A DNA stretch of 34,333 nucleotides from Candidatus Uhrbacteria bacterium (GTDB taxonomy: Bacteria; Patescibacteriota; Patescibacteriia; UBA9934; GWF2-40-263): positions 1 through 34,333 of the forward strand of contig JACQSJ010000013.1 of the NCBI GenBank assembly GCA_016205995.1, in the 5' to 3' direction. This document shows positions 22,326 through 29,882 of the stretch, one piece after another. The translations under genes and the position numbers were made by a program. The notes under the pieces are model-generated. The model was not told where the DNA came from. It worked only from the letters and a program-made list of their open reading frames with translations, and ran no database searches. Each line of letters begins with the position of its first letter. Position 1 is the first letter of the stretch.

Positions 22326-23705
22326 TTACTTGCCGGCTTCAACAACTTCATCAATGGAACCCTTCATGTAAAAGGCGGCCTCGGGGAGGTGGTCGTATTC
22401 GCCTTCCAGGATGCCCTTGAAGGATCGGACGGTATCTTCGCGCTTCACGTATTTTCCAGGGGAGCCGGTAAACTGTTCAGCCACGAAGAACGGTTGGGAA
22501 AGGAATTTCTGAATCTTGCGGGCACGAGAAACGGTGAGCTTATCTTCATCAGAAAGTTCATCCATACCCAAGATAGCGATGATGTCCTGAAGGTCCTTGT
22601 AACGCTGAAGCACCTTCTGCACGCCACGAGCGGTGTTGTAATGCTCCTCGCCGACGATGTTTGGGTCAAGGATGGTTGAGCTGGAATCGAGCGGATCGAC
22701 GGCTGGATAAATACCAAGCTCCGCAAGTGAACGCGCGAGCACCACCGTCGAATCAAGGTGACCGAACGTTGTCGCTGGCGCTGGGTCGGTAAGGTCGTCC
22801 GCTGGAACGTACACGGCCTGAATGGACGTGATCGACCCTTTCTTGGTCGACGTGATGCGCTCTTGCATGGCGCCCATTTCCGTCGCCAGGTTTGGCTGGT
22901 ACCCCACGGCGCTAGGAATACGTCCCAACAAGGATGACACCTCGGACCCCGCCTGGGTGAATCGGAAAATGTTGTCAATGAAGAGGAGCACGTCTCGGCC
23001 TTCATCATCACGGAAATACTCGGCAAGCGTGAGGCCGGTAAGCGCCACGCGCGCCCGCGCGCCAGGCGGCTCATTCATCTGTCCGAACACAAGCGCGGTC
23101 TTTGAAAGCACACCGGACTCTTTCATCTCTTGATACAAATCGTTCCCCTCGCGTGTGCGCTCTCCAACTCCCGCAAACACGGAATAGCCTCCATGCTCCT
23201 TGGCGATGTTGTGGATGAGCTCCTGAATGAGCACCGTCTTTCCCACGCCGGCTCCACCAAAAAGTCCCGTCTTTCCTCCCTTGAGGAATGGGCAGATGAG
23301 GTCAATGACTTTAATACCGGTTTCAAACACCTCGTCTTTGGTTGCTTGGTCGGCAAAATCAGGAGCGTTGCGGTGGATCGGATCTTGGCGATCTGTCTTC
23401 ACGTCGCCAAGTCCATCGATTGGCTGGCCTGTTACGGAAAACATACGCCCGAGGGTCTGTGGACCAACAGGGACAGCAATCGCGCGACCCGTGCTCTTCA
23501 CCTCCATGCCCCGCGTGAGGCCGTCTGTTGTCGACATCGCGACCGTACGCACCACTCCGCGCCCGACGTGCTGGGCGACTTCAAGGGTGAGTGCTCCCCC
23601 TTCACGATCGACTGCAAGCGCAGTCAAAATCTCGGGAAGTCCCTCTTCACCGAAGTGGACGTCGACGACCGGTCCGATGATTTGTGAAATTGTTCCTTTT
23701 TTCAT
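22326..23705 (-). CDS. atpD: ATP synthase beta subunit
   Basis: Catalytic beta subunit of F1, 459 residues. Walker A is GGAGVGKT (150-157). GERTREGNDLY, VFGQMNEPPGAR and the Walker B VLLFIDNIFRF follow, with SALGRIPSAVGYQPNL represented as LLGRIPSAVGYQPNL. The ATG at 23705 gives the normal N-terminus (KKGTISQIIGPVVDVHF); the frame extends to 23801 only as a shadow over atpG. It starts 1 nt after atpG ends. Confidence 0.97.
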   Translation of the reverse strand: MKKGTISQIIGPVVDVHFGEEGLPEILTALAVDREGGALTLEVAQHVGRGVVRTVAMSTTDGLTRGMEVKSTGRAIAVPVGPQTLGRMFSVTGQPIDGLGDVKTDRQDPIHRNAPDFADQATKDEVFETGIKVIDLICPFLKGGKTGLFGGAGVGKTVLIQELIHNIAKEHGGYSVFAGVGERTREGNDLYQEMKESGVLSKTALVFGQMNEPPGARARVALTGLTLAEYFRDDEGRDVLLFIDNIFRFTQAGSEVSSLLGRIPSAVGYQPNLATEMGAMQERITSTKKGSITSIQAVYVPADDLTDPAPATTFGHLDSTVVLARSLAELGIYPAVDPLDSSSTILDPNIVGEEHYNTARGVQKVLQRYKDLQDIIAILGMDELSDEDKLTVSRARKIQKFLSQPFFVAEQFTGSPGKYVKREDTVRSFKGILEGEYDHLPEAAFYMKGSIDEVVEAGK

Positions 23706-23706
23706 A

Positions 23707-24612
23707 TTAGCCTTCGAGCGCCGCTTTTCCGCTAGAGATCTCTGCGATCTCTTGGGTGATGCCGGCCTGACGAGCTTGGTTAAACGTGAATGTGAGGTCA
23801 TCGATCATTTCCCCGGCCGCGTCGCTGGCGCTTCTCATGGCCATCATACGGGCTGAATGTTCGGAGGCCGCGGATTCGAGTACCGCCTGGTAGACCATGG
23901 TTTCCACAAGCCGCGGGAGGATCCGATCAAGCACCTGACGTGGACTGGGTTCAAACGTGTACTCGCTGGCTTTGGTGAACTTCACTTCTTCATGACCGGC
24001 TTGCTGGGCTTGTCCCACGCTCTTCACCGTCTCGACGGAAAGTGGGAGGAAGTCGAGGATGACCGGCGTCTGGCTCACCGCGCTGACGAAATCCGTATAC
24101 GCGAGGACGACCTTGTCGAACGTGCCCTTCGTGAACTCATCAACAATCATGCGACCGATGGGCAGGACCTCGCCAAACTTCGTGTTGTTTGTGATCTCCA
24201 CGAAGCTTGCAAGGATCGGAACGCCCAGCCGCTTGAGCGCGTCGGCTCCACGCTTCCCGATACAGACGGCGCTCACCTGAACATTTCCCAGAGCCTTGAT
24301 GGCCTCACGGGTGCGGCGGATCACGTTGGTGTTGAACCCACCTGCGAGTCCTCGATCAGAGGTAATGAGGAGCATCAGGACCGTGTGTGTATCGCGATTG
24401 TTACGCAACAGCGGGTGCAGACTGGTATCCGTGATGCGGCCGATGGACTGAACCGTATTCCACGCCAGTTTCGCGTACGGCCGAGACGCCAAAACCGCAC
24501 TCACCGACTTGCGCATTTTGCTGGCCGCAACCAGCTCCATGGCCTTGGTGATCTTACGGGTGTTCTTGACGGACTTGATCCGACGTTTGATGGCGCGAGT
24601 TTGTACGGCCAT
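23707..24612 (-). CDS. atpG: ATP synthase gamma subunit
   Basis: Rotor shaft of F1, 301 residues. Both ends that form the coiled-coil shaft are conserved: the N-terminus RRIKSVKNTRKITKAMELVAASKM and the C-terminus with RMMAMRSASDAAGEMIDDLTFTFNQARQAGITQEI. The middle Rossmann-like domain is intact (TSDRGLAGGFNTNV). A palindromic repeat separates it from atpA, and the repeat's ACCGGAAT end abuts the atpG ATG. Confidence 0.96.
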   Translation of the reverse strand: MAVQTRAIKRRIKSVKNTRKITKAMELVAASKMRKSVSAVLASRPYAKLAWNTVQSIGRITDTSLHPLLRNNRDTHTVLMLLITSDRGLAGGFNTNVIRRTREAIKALGNVQVSAVCIGKRGADALKRLGVPILASFVEITNNTKFGEVLPIGRMIVDEFTKGTFDKVVLAYTDFVSAVSQTPVILDFLPLSVETVKSVGQAQQAGHEEVKFTKASEYTFEPSPRQVLDRILPRLVETMVYQAVLESAASEHSARMMAMRSASDAAGEMIDDLTFTFNQARQAGITQEIAEISSGKAALEG

Positions 24613-24655
24613 ATTCCGGTCCTCACCCTTTCCAAGGGGGAGCTAGAGGGGGTTG
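24613..24655 (-). repeat. GC-rich palindromic repeat, copy 4 (diverged)
   Basis: CTC-A-CCCTT (24622-24630) pairs with AAGGG-G-GAG (24634-24642), one mismatch, loop TCC. Read on the minus strand its flanks (AACC at one end, GGACCGGAAT at the other) match the other copies. It fills the atpA-atpG gap. Confidence 0.65.
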
Positions 24656-24658
24656 CCG

Positions 24659-26164
24659 TTAAGCGTTAAATGTTTGGTTGAAGTCTTCGATGAGTTTCTT
24701 GAGACTCGCTTCGATCTCATCCGTGATGGCCTTCTCGTTCCGGAGCGACGTCATGACCTCAACGCCAGACGAGAGTATGTACTGCTGGAATGCTTCTTCC
24801 CAATCGACGATCTTCTCGACTGGCACCTGGTCAAGGTACCCGTTGATCGCCGCGAACAATACAGCGACCTGCGCTTCAAACGGGAGGGGGTGATACTGCG
24901 GTTGCTTCAACAACTCGGTAAGTCGGCGTCCGCGCTCGATCTGTTGGCGCGTACCGGCATCAAGGTCGGTGGCAAACTGGGCGAACGCTTCAAGCTCACG
25001 GAACTGCGCAAGCTCGAGGCGCAACTTCCCTGCTACCTTTTTCATGGCCTTGGTCTGCGCAGCTGATCCCACACGCGAGACGGAGAGTCCAACGTTAAGC
25101 GCTGGGCGAATACCGCGATAAAAGAGATCCGTTTCAAGATAGATCTGACCATCGGTGATGGAAATGACGTTGGTGGGAATGTACGCAGAGACGTCACCTG
25201 CCTGCGTCTCGATAATCGGAAGCGCGGTCAACGATCCACCGCCGTTCTCCTCATTGAGCCGAGCCGCACGCTCGAGCAAACGAGAGTGCAAGTAGAACAC
25301 ATCACCTGGATACGCCTCACGACCTGGAGGCCGGCGCAGCAACAGGGAAATTTCGCGGTACGCCCAAGCTTGCTTTGAAAGATCATCGTAAATGACAAGG
25401 GCGTCTTCCCCCTTAGCCATGAAGTACTCGCCGATCGTGCAGCCGGTAAACGGGGCGATGTAGGAGAGCGCCGCAGGATCAGACGCACCTGCCACGACCA
25501 CGGTCGTGTACTCCATGGCACCGGCTTCTTCCAGCTTGGCGACGATCTTTGCGATTTTGGATTCCTTCTGTCCGATCGCCACGTAGATGCATTTCACTCC
25601 CTGCCCTTTCTGGTTGATGATCGTATCCACGGCAATGGCCGTCTTCCCTGTTTGTCGGTCGCCAATAATAAGCTCGCGCTGGCCACGACCAATAGGGATC
25701 ATGGAGTCCACGGCCTTGATACCCGTCTGAAGCGGAACGCCTACAGACCTACGCGTCATCACGCCCGGCGCAATTTTCTCGATTGGGTAAAACTTCTTCG
25801 CTGTAAATTTGCCTTTGCCATCGACGGGACTCCCTAGCGGGTCAATGACACGCCCGAGCACCTCGTCGGAGATTGGTACGGACAAAATTCGCCCCGTGGT
25901 CTTCACGGTATCCCCCTCTTTGATCTTCGAGGCTTCCCCCAGCACAACCGCTCCCACACCGTCCTCCTCAAGATTGAGGGCTACTCCGTAGACACCGCCC
26001 GGAAACTCAATCATCTCAGAGGCTTTCACCCCAGAGAGTCCACTCATGCGAGCGGTTCCGTCTCCCACCGCCATGACCGTTCCCACCTCTTCCTGCTTGG
26101 TTTCAGCGTGAAAGTTTTCAAGCGCTCCTTTCAGTGCCTCGATGATATCCGTTTTTGTCGTCAT
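24659..26164 (-). CDS. atpA: ATP synthase alpha subunit
   Basis: Non-catalytic alpha subunit of F1, 501 residues. The nucleotide-binding loop is GDRQTGKT (168-175). IYVAIGQKESK, VVVAGASDPAAL and the ALIIYDDLSKQA-type motif (here ALVIYDDLSKQA), plus SLLLRRPPGREAYPGD, are all present. It follows atpH by 3 nt. Confidence 0.97.
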   Translation of the reverse strand: MTTKTDIIEALKGALENFHAETKQEEVGTVMAVGDGTARMSGLSGVKASEMIEFPGGVYGVALNLEEDGVGAVVLGEASKIKEGDTVKTTGRILSVPISDEVLGRVIDPLGSPVDGKGKFTAKKFYPIEKIAPGVMTRRSVGVPLQTGIKAVDSMIPIGRGQRELIIGDRQTGKTAIAVDTIINQKGQGVKCIYVAIGQKESKIAKIVAKLEEAGAMEYTTVVVAGASDPAALSYIAPFTGCTIGEYFMAKGEDALVIYDDLSKQAWAYREISLLLRRPPGREAYPGDVFYLHSRLLERAARLNEENGGGSLTALPIIETQAGDVSAYIPTNVISITDGQIYLETDLFYRGIRPALNVGLSVSRVGSAAQTKAMKKVAGKLRLELAQFRELEAFAQFATDLDAGTRQQIERGRRLTELLKQPQYHPLPFEAQVAVLFAAINGYLDQVPVEKIVDWEEAFQQYILSSGVEVMTSLRNEKAITDEIEASLKKLIEDFNQTFNA

Positions 26165-26167
26165 ACG

Positions 26168-26554
26168 TTATGCGTTTCTAAGTGCCTGATTGAGCTGAGC
26201 AAGATGTCCTTCAATGGAGCCATCAATGATGGTCTCGTCGATGCGGAGCTTCGCTCCGCCGATGATTTCTGTTCGTATCTTTTCCCTGATCTCTGCACCC
26301 GATGCCAAGGCTTCAAGTTTCTTTCGCAGTGCGGCCGTAAGCGGATGGGCGGTCTCGATCTTCACCGTTGCCGCCCCATACGTTTCTCGCCAAACCGTCT
26401 CGACAACCTCGATCACCCCCTTCACTCGATGTACTTCGTTGCGCGAGGCAAGAAGGGCGACCAGTTCGACCGCCGCCGCCTCGACTTGGGGATGCGTCGC
26501 TCCCTCGAGTGCCGTGACAAACGTGCGAGCAAGTTGTTTCTCGTTACGTTTCAT
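26168..26554 (-). CDS. atpH: ATP synthase delta subunit, short form
   Basis: Peripheral-stalk delta subunit, 128 residues against roughly 175-185 in most bacteria. The C-terminal signature GGAKLRIDETIIDGSIEGHLAQL is clear. The N-terminal helical domain that binds alpha is reduced. No frameshift is seen and the gene sits correctly between atpF (1-nt gap) and atpA (3-nt gap). The shortening therefore looks like a lineage feature rather than damage. Confidence 0.88.
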   Translation of the reverse strand: MKRNEKQLARTFVTALEGATHPQVEAAAVELVALLASRNEVHRVKGVIEVVETVWRETYGAATVKIETAHPLTAALRKKLEALASGAEIREKIRTEIIGGAKLRIDETIIDGSIEGHLAQLNQALRNA

Positions 26555-26555
26555 A

Positions 26556-27116
26556 TTATGTGCTCATCTTGTCGACAACGGCCTCTGCGAGTTTGGTTGC
26601 CTTCTTTTCGTCCACACTGTCCTCAAGAATCTTGCGAGCCGCCTCAACCGCAATCGCCGCAATCTCTTCACGAGCGTCGCGGACCATCTGTTCCTTCTGT
26701 GCTTCAAGTTGAACTTTCCCTTGTGCGACAACTGCCTTCACTTCCTCTTTCGCCTTAGAAAGCAGCTCCTTCTTTCGATCCTCGGATGCGGTACGGGCTT
26801 CGTCGAGAATCTTTGCGGCTTCAGATTTCGCCGTGGCGATGACTTCTTTTTGTTCAGATTCAAGCTCAAGAACACGTTTCTCCACGTCATCCGCCTGCTT
26901 CACGCTGCGCTCGATTTTTTCCTGACGCTCTTCCAACAGCTTCACGATCGGCTTGTAGGCCCACTTCCAGAGCACAAACAGCACAACGGCAAAGTTGAGG
27001 AGCTGCGCGAGAAAAATCTTGAGGTTAATCCCAAGCGTTCCAAGGCCACCGGTGGCCTCTGTTGCTGATGCGACCTCTTGTGCCGCTTGCGCAGCTTGTT
27101 GAATTTCGACAGACAT
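26556..27116 (-). CDS. atpF: ATP synthase b subunit
   Basis: Peripheral-stalk b subunit, about 186 residues. A short Ala-rich N-terminus is followed by one transmembrane helix (LNFAVVLFVLWKWAY) and then a long charged coiled coil (KPIVKLLEERQEKIERSV onward). The ATG at 27116 is preferred; a TTG at 27131 would add five residues. It is separated from atpE by a 124-nt hairpin. Confidence 0.93.
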   Translation of the reverse strand: MSVEIQQAAQAAQEVASATEATGGLGTLGINLKIFLAQLLNFAVVLFVLWKWAYKPIVKLLEERQEKIERSVKQADDVEKRVLELESEQKEVIATAKSEAAKILDEARTASEDRKKELLSKAKEEVKAVVAQGKVQLEAQKEQMVRDAREEIAAIAVEAARKILEDSVDEKKATKLAEAVVDKMST

Positions 27117-27161
27117 ATATTTTCTCAACAAATACCCACAAACACTTCTGGATATTAGTTG

Positions 27162-27285
27162 AGAAATCTATATGACAGATGAGATGCGCCGCTCTGGAGG
27201 TCGGAAAGCCGCCGAAACGTAGGTAACCCTACGATGAGGCGGTTTCCGACCGAAGAGCAAGCAGATCGCTGTCAGATAGATTTCT
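27162..27285 (-). repeat. 124-nt long inverted-repeat element, copy B
   Basis: The outer arms 27162-27178 and 27269-27285 pair at 16 of 17 positions. GCTCT (27191-27195)/AGAGC (27254-27258), GGTCGGAAA (27199-27207)/TTTCCGACC (27243-27251), CCGCC (27209-27213)/GGCGG (27238-27242) and CGTAGG (27218-27223)/CCTACG (27228-27233) nest inside. It fills most of the atpE-atpF gap, and the outer arm touches the atpE stop codon. Core matches copy A. Confidence 0.85.
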
Positions 27286-27502
27286 ACAACGTGAACGAAA
27301 CCACCAGCGAGTAGATGGCAATAGCCTCGGCAAATGCCATACCAAGAAGCATCGGAACAAAAATCTTCCCGGCTGCCTCTGGGTTGCGGCCGATGGCTTC
27401 CATCGCCTTCATCCCGACAAGACCGATACCAATGGCTGGTCCAAGACCGCCGATGGCGATCGTGATTCCCTTGGTAAAGGTTGCAATTGTTTCTGCATCC
27501 AT
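27284..27502 (-). CDS. atpE: ATP synthase c subunit
   Basis: Rotor-ring c subunit, 72 residues, with two transmembrane helices joined by the loop GRNPEA. The ion-binding carboxylate is E59 in MAFAEAIAIYSL. The positions that coordinate sodium in Na+-type rings are not present: Ile26 replaces the helix-1 Gln, and Ala60-Ile61 replace Ser-Thr. A proton-binding ring is therefore expected. No Shine-Dalgarno is visible. A long hairpin follows directly after the stop. Confidence 0.96.
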   Translation of the reverse strand: MDAETIATFTKGITIAIGGLGPAIGIGLVGMKAMEAIGRNPEAAGKIFVPMLLGMAFAEAIAIYSLVVSFTL

Positions 27503-27540
27503 AGTTGAATGATTAGGAGTTAATTGAGTTATGGATAAGG

Positions 27541-28365
27541 TTAAGCGTGGGCTGGCTCATGAGCCTCTTCTTCATGCCCGTGATCCTGTGTCGCCACAGT
27601 CAGATACGCAAGCGTTAGCATAGCGAACACCGTTGCCTGGATCGCCCCGACCAACAGTTCAAGGAACATGAATGGAATGGGCAAGAAGTACGCAAGGATC
27701 CCAAGCATGACGGTTAAAAGGACTTCTCCGGCAAAGATGTTACCAAACAACCGCAGCGACAGGGAGAGGACCTTTGCTATCTCTGAGATAATCTCCAGGA
27801 GTCCAACACCGAACTCAATGAGTGCCACCAGGATCGCCATCGGCCCCTTCTTGATCGAGTGGATCACCCCTCGAATATTCACGAACTTGCTCAGGTGCGT
27901 CATGGGACCCAACGTGAGCAGACCGATGACGTGAGACGTCAGGACCGCGAACAAGGCGATGGCAAGCGTGAGGTTAAGGTCGCTTGCCGCTGGTCGCAAG
28001 AATGGAATGAGCTCGATCTCTCCTTCATGGAGAGCCCAGATCCCGATCGATCCTGTTCCAGGCAAGAGACCAAGCCAGTTGGAGAACAGGATGAATAAGA
28101 AGATCGTCCCCACGATGGGAAGGAACTGCTTTGCGCGCTTGACGTCCCCTGTAACCTTTTGAGTTTCCGTGAGCATGAACTCGATCGTTCCTTCAATGAC
28201 GTTGTGGACACCCTTGGGCACAAGGCCCCTGCGTCGGCTTGCCACAAACGCGACAACAAGGAAAAAAAAGACGGCAATCCAGCCGTTGATCATTGCGTTG
28301 GTAATGGGAAAACTTCCGACGTGGAACAGGGATTCGGCCGCAGCTGGTGGGATAAGCAATTCCAT
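27541..28365 (-). CDS. atpB: ATP synthase a subunit
   Basis: Stator a subunit, 274 residues, with about five or six transmembrane helices. The essential arginine is R205 in LSLRLFGNIFAGE. FSNWLGLLPG and an acidic periplasmic loop (HEGEIELIP) follow the usual layout. The C-terminal tail is His- and Glu-rich (DHGHEEEAHEPAHA). It starts 3 nt after the atpI-like gene. Confidence 0.96.
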   Translation of the reverse strand: MELLIPPAAAESLFHVGSFPITNAMINGWIAVFFFLVVAFVASRRRGLVPKGVHNVIEGTIEFMLTETQKVTGDVKRAKQFLPIVGTIFLFILFSNWLGLLPGTGSIGIWALHEGEIELIPFLRPAASDLNLTLAIALFAVLTSHVIGLLTLGPMTHLSKFVNIRGVIHSIKKGPMAILVALIEFGVGLLEIISEIAKVLSLSLRLFGNIFAGEVLLTVMLGILAYFLPIPFMFLELLVGAIQATVFAMLTLAYLTVATQDHGHEEEAHEPAHA

Positions 28366-28368
28366 ACG

Positions 28369-28614
28369 TTACTTCGGTTCGTTCATCAGGCGCTCGTAGG
28401 CGTTCTTGTACATCTTTGCCTTTCGGACAACCGCATAGGCGCTAAGCGCGAACGCGACAACGAGGAGGATAACCATGTAGCGAGGTTCTGTGCCGTAACG
28501 GCCGTCGAGCCACTTGCCAAGAAGGGCGGCCAGGACGGCGGGTATCGCAATGGTGCCGCTGAAGTCAGCAAAGATGCGTCCGGCGAGCCTGTAATACTTA
28601 GCGTCTTGTGCCAT
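28369..28614 (-). CDS. AtpI-like ATP synthase accessory protein
   Basis: An 81-residue protein with two transmembrane helices (about 17-34 and 45-64) and basic ends, at the head of the atp operon. This is the usual place of AtpI or the related small subunit family. The helix-1 motif with GKWLDGRYGTEP fits that family. The ATG at 28614 has AGAGGT directly before it, unusually close. The longer frame to 28824 would cross the promoter and an upstream terminator and is rejected. Confidence 0.75.
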   Translation of the reverse strand: MAQDAKYYRLAGRIFADFSGTIAIPAVLAALLGKWLDGRYGTEPRYMVILLVVAFALSAYAVVRKAKMYKNAYERLMNEPK

Positions 28615-28636
28615 ACCTCTAAACAAAGGCGCCGCC

Positions 28637-28665
28637 AGTGTACCGGATTCAACGTCCAGGGTCAA
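28637..28665 (-). promoter_or_regulatory. Promoter of the ATP synthase operon
   Basis: On the minus strand, TTGACC (28660-28665), 17-nt spacer, TACACT (28637-28642), about 23 nt before the first ATG. Confidence 0.75.
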
Positions 28666-28690
28666 CAGAATCTTCAAAAATTGTCCCCAG

Positions 28691-28724
28691 AAAAAAGAAA
28701 ATCCCCACGCATGAAGCAATGGGG
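28691..28724 (-). terminator. Terminator of the gene at 28755
   Basis: CCCCA (28703-28707) pairs with TGGGG (28720-28724). On the minus strand the tail is ATTTTCTTTTTTC. It insulates the atp promoter just downstream. Confidence 0.8.
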
Positions 28725-28728
28725 CGTC

Positions 28729-28756
28729 GATCCCTCCGCTCGCGAGCGGAGGGATC
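28729..28756. repeat. 28-bp perfect palindrome at the end of the gene at 28755
   Basis: Arms of 14 bp, GATCCCTCCGCTCG and its complement, with no central gap. It overlaps the TGA stop of the minus-strand gene and precedes the terminator by 5 nt. Confidence 0.85.
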
Positions 28757-29606
28757 AGTCCGTGTAGTTGTTGCCGGTCTTGTAGATGCCCTCGAAGTAC
28801 GATGGACGACGAAGGTCGACCCATCCCTCGAGGTCGCGGATCATCATGACCAGGTGCATGCCCGTGGCCTCTGCCATGATGTCGCTGGAGCGAGACAACT
28901 CGGTCACCTCCCGCTTGAGGGTGGTGATCGTATCTCCGTTTGTACTGCCAGCTCTCTGGTCGAGGAACGCCGCGATGACTCGATCACGCAGTTCCTGGTA
29001 GCGCGTCGTGGCCAGGATCGCCTGTCCCAGGAAGGAGAGCGGACTGGTCTGTGCCGGCCGCGTGAACAGCGGGATCATGGGACGAGGGGGCTCTGGAGGC
29101 CCACGATCTCGCCGCGCGCGACGGTCGTCCGGGTCATCGTCATCCTCATCATCCCCAGTATTGACGATGACACCGCCCCCTCCTCCCCCTCTGCGATCGC
29201 TACCGCCTGGCGGAGGGGCTCCACCCGCAAGGGCGTCGGGGTCGATCCCCTGTTCGGGCTCGGGCTCGTCGACAGCCGGCGTGGCCGGTGCGGCGGTCGA
29301 ACCAGCCGTGGAGGGCGAGGCTGTACTCGCCGGGGCAGCGCTGCTCGTCACCGTTACGGCGAGCGCACGGGCGAGCTTATCCCACCAGGAATGGCGGGGG
29401 TCGGTCGTGGAAGCCTTCTTGACCCAACCGGCTGAATCGCCGACGAAGTCCTGGAAGGTCTCCGCCAGTTCATCGAGCGTTGTAGCGTCGGCCTGCGAGA
29501 GGTCCGTGTCTCTTTTTCCTTTGAGGGCGTTGAATGCCCCCTCGAAGTCCGCGCCCGCAGGCGCGGTTTTTCCAAACAGTACCTGAATGGCGTTCACAAG
29601 AGTCAT
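28755..29606 (-). CDS. Unknown protein with Ala/Pro, Gly and acidic low-complexity linker
   Basis: A 283-residue protein I do not recognise. A helical N-terminal part (about 1-80; LNAIQVLFGKTAP-like start, LAETFQDFV) is followed by a low-complexity linker. The linker is Ala/Ser/Thr/Pro-rich (about 88-115), then Gly-rich with GGGGGG, then acidic with DDEDDDD, then Arg/Pro-rich. A helical C-terminal part (about 190-270; FLGQAILATTRYQELRDRVIAAFL) follows. No signal peptide. The ATG at 29606 is supported by GGAGGT seven bases upstream and a promoter-like pair. It is divergent from the gene at 29883 and shares its GC-rich codon use. Confidence 0.75.
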   Translation of the reverse strand: MTLVNAIQVLFGKTAPAGADFEGAFNALKGKRDTDLSQADATTLDELAETFQDFVGDSAGWVKKASTTDPRHSWWDKLARALAVTVTSSAAPASTASPSTAGSTAAPATPAVDEPEPEQGIDPDALAGGAPPPGGSDRRGGGGGGVIVNTGDDEDDDDPDDRRARRDRGPPEPPRPMIPLFTRPAQTSPLSFLGQAILATTRYQELRDRVIAAFLDQRAGSTNGDTITTLKREVTELSRSSDIMAEATGMHLVMMIRDLEGWVDLRRPSYFEGIYKTGNNYTD

Positions 29607-29632
29607 GTTCTCTACCTCCAGAAGAACGACTA

Positions 29633-29661
29633 CTTTTACCACTCTAAACTTGCCCTGTCAA
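29633..29661 (-). promoter_or_regulatory. Putative promoter of the gene at 29606
   Basis: On the minus strand, TTGACA (29656-29661), 17-nt spacer, TAAAAG (29633-29638, weak). The leader can fold GTTCTT with GAGAAC around the Shine-Dalgarno. Confidence 0.55.
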
Positions 29662-29684
29662 TCACCTCTAACGAATTTCCCTGC

Positions 29685-29715
29685 GCCCTGTCGGACATTT
29701 AATGTCCGACAGGGC
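29685..29715. repeat. TCGGACATT palindrome P2
   Basis: A 31-bp perfect palindrome: 15-bp arms (29685-29699 and 29701-29715) around one T. The core is the same as P1 and P3, but the outer bases differ (GCCCTG instead of CAGG) and are still complementary. It lies between two divergent promoters. Confidence 0.9.
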
Positions 29716-29776
29716 TGAAAAGAATTGATAAATGTATCGAAATTTGTCATTGACTGGCAACGGATGTAGGAGTCCT

Positions 29777-29805
29777 TTGACATTTGCCGATTTCCCTGCT
29801 AATCT
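29777..29805 (+). promoter_or_regulatory. Promoter of the gene at 29883
   Basis: TTGACA (29777-29782), 17-nt spacer, TAATCT (29800-29805). The leader is about 70 nt. Confidence 0.75.
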
Positions 29806-29847
29806 CCGACCCTGGCATTTCTTCCGCCAGTGTTCCGTACAACCCCC

Positions 29848-29867
29848 GTGCAAGGCCGACCTTGCAC
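29848..29867 (+). promoter_or_regulatory. 5' leader hairpin of the gene at 29883
   Basis: GTGCAAGG (29848-29855) pairs with CCTTGCAC (29860-29867), loop CCGA, ending 4 nt before the Shine-Dalgarno GGAGAAG. Confidence 0.7.
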
Positions 29868-29882
29868 ATTCCTGGAGAAGCC

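Noticed and set aside
840..24655. CRISPR interpretation of the repeated palindromes
   Set aside because: Copies are scattered kilobases apart with no regular spacers and no cas genes.
26236..26262. GCGGAGC-TTC-GCTCCGC inverted repeat in atpH
   Set aside because: It encodes the conserved GGAKLRID segment, so it is explained by coding constraint; too short to call a repeat insertion.
28638..29586. Plus-strand open frames over the gene at 28755
   Set aside because: Low-complexity Ser/Pro/Gly shadows; one crosses the atp promoter and a terminator.
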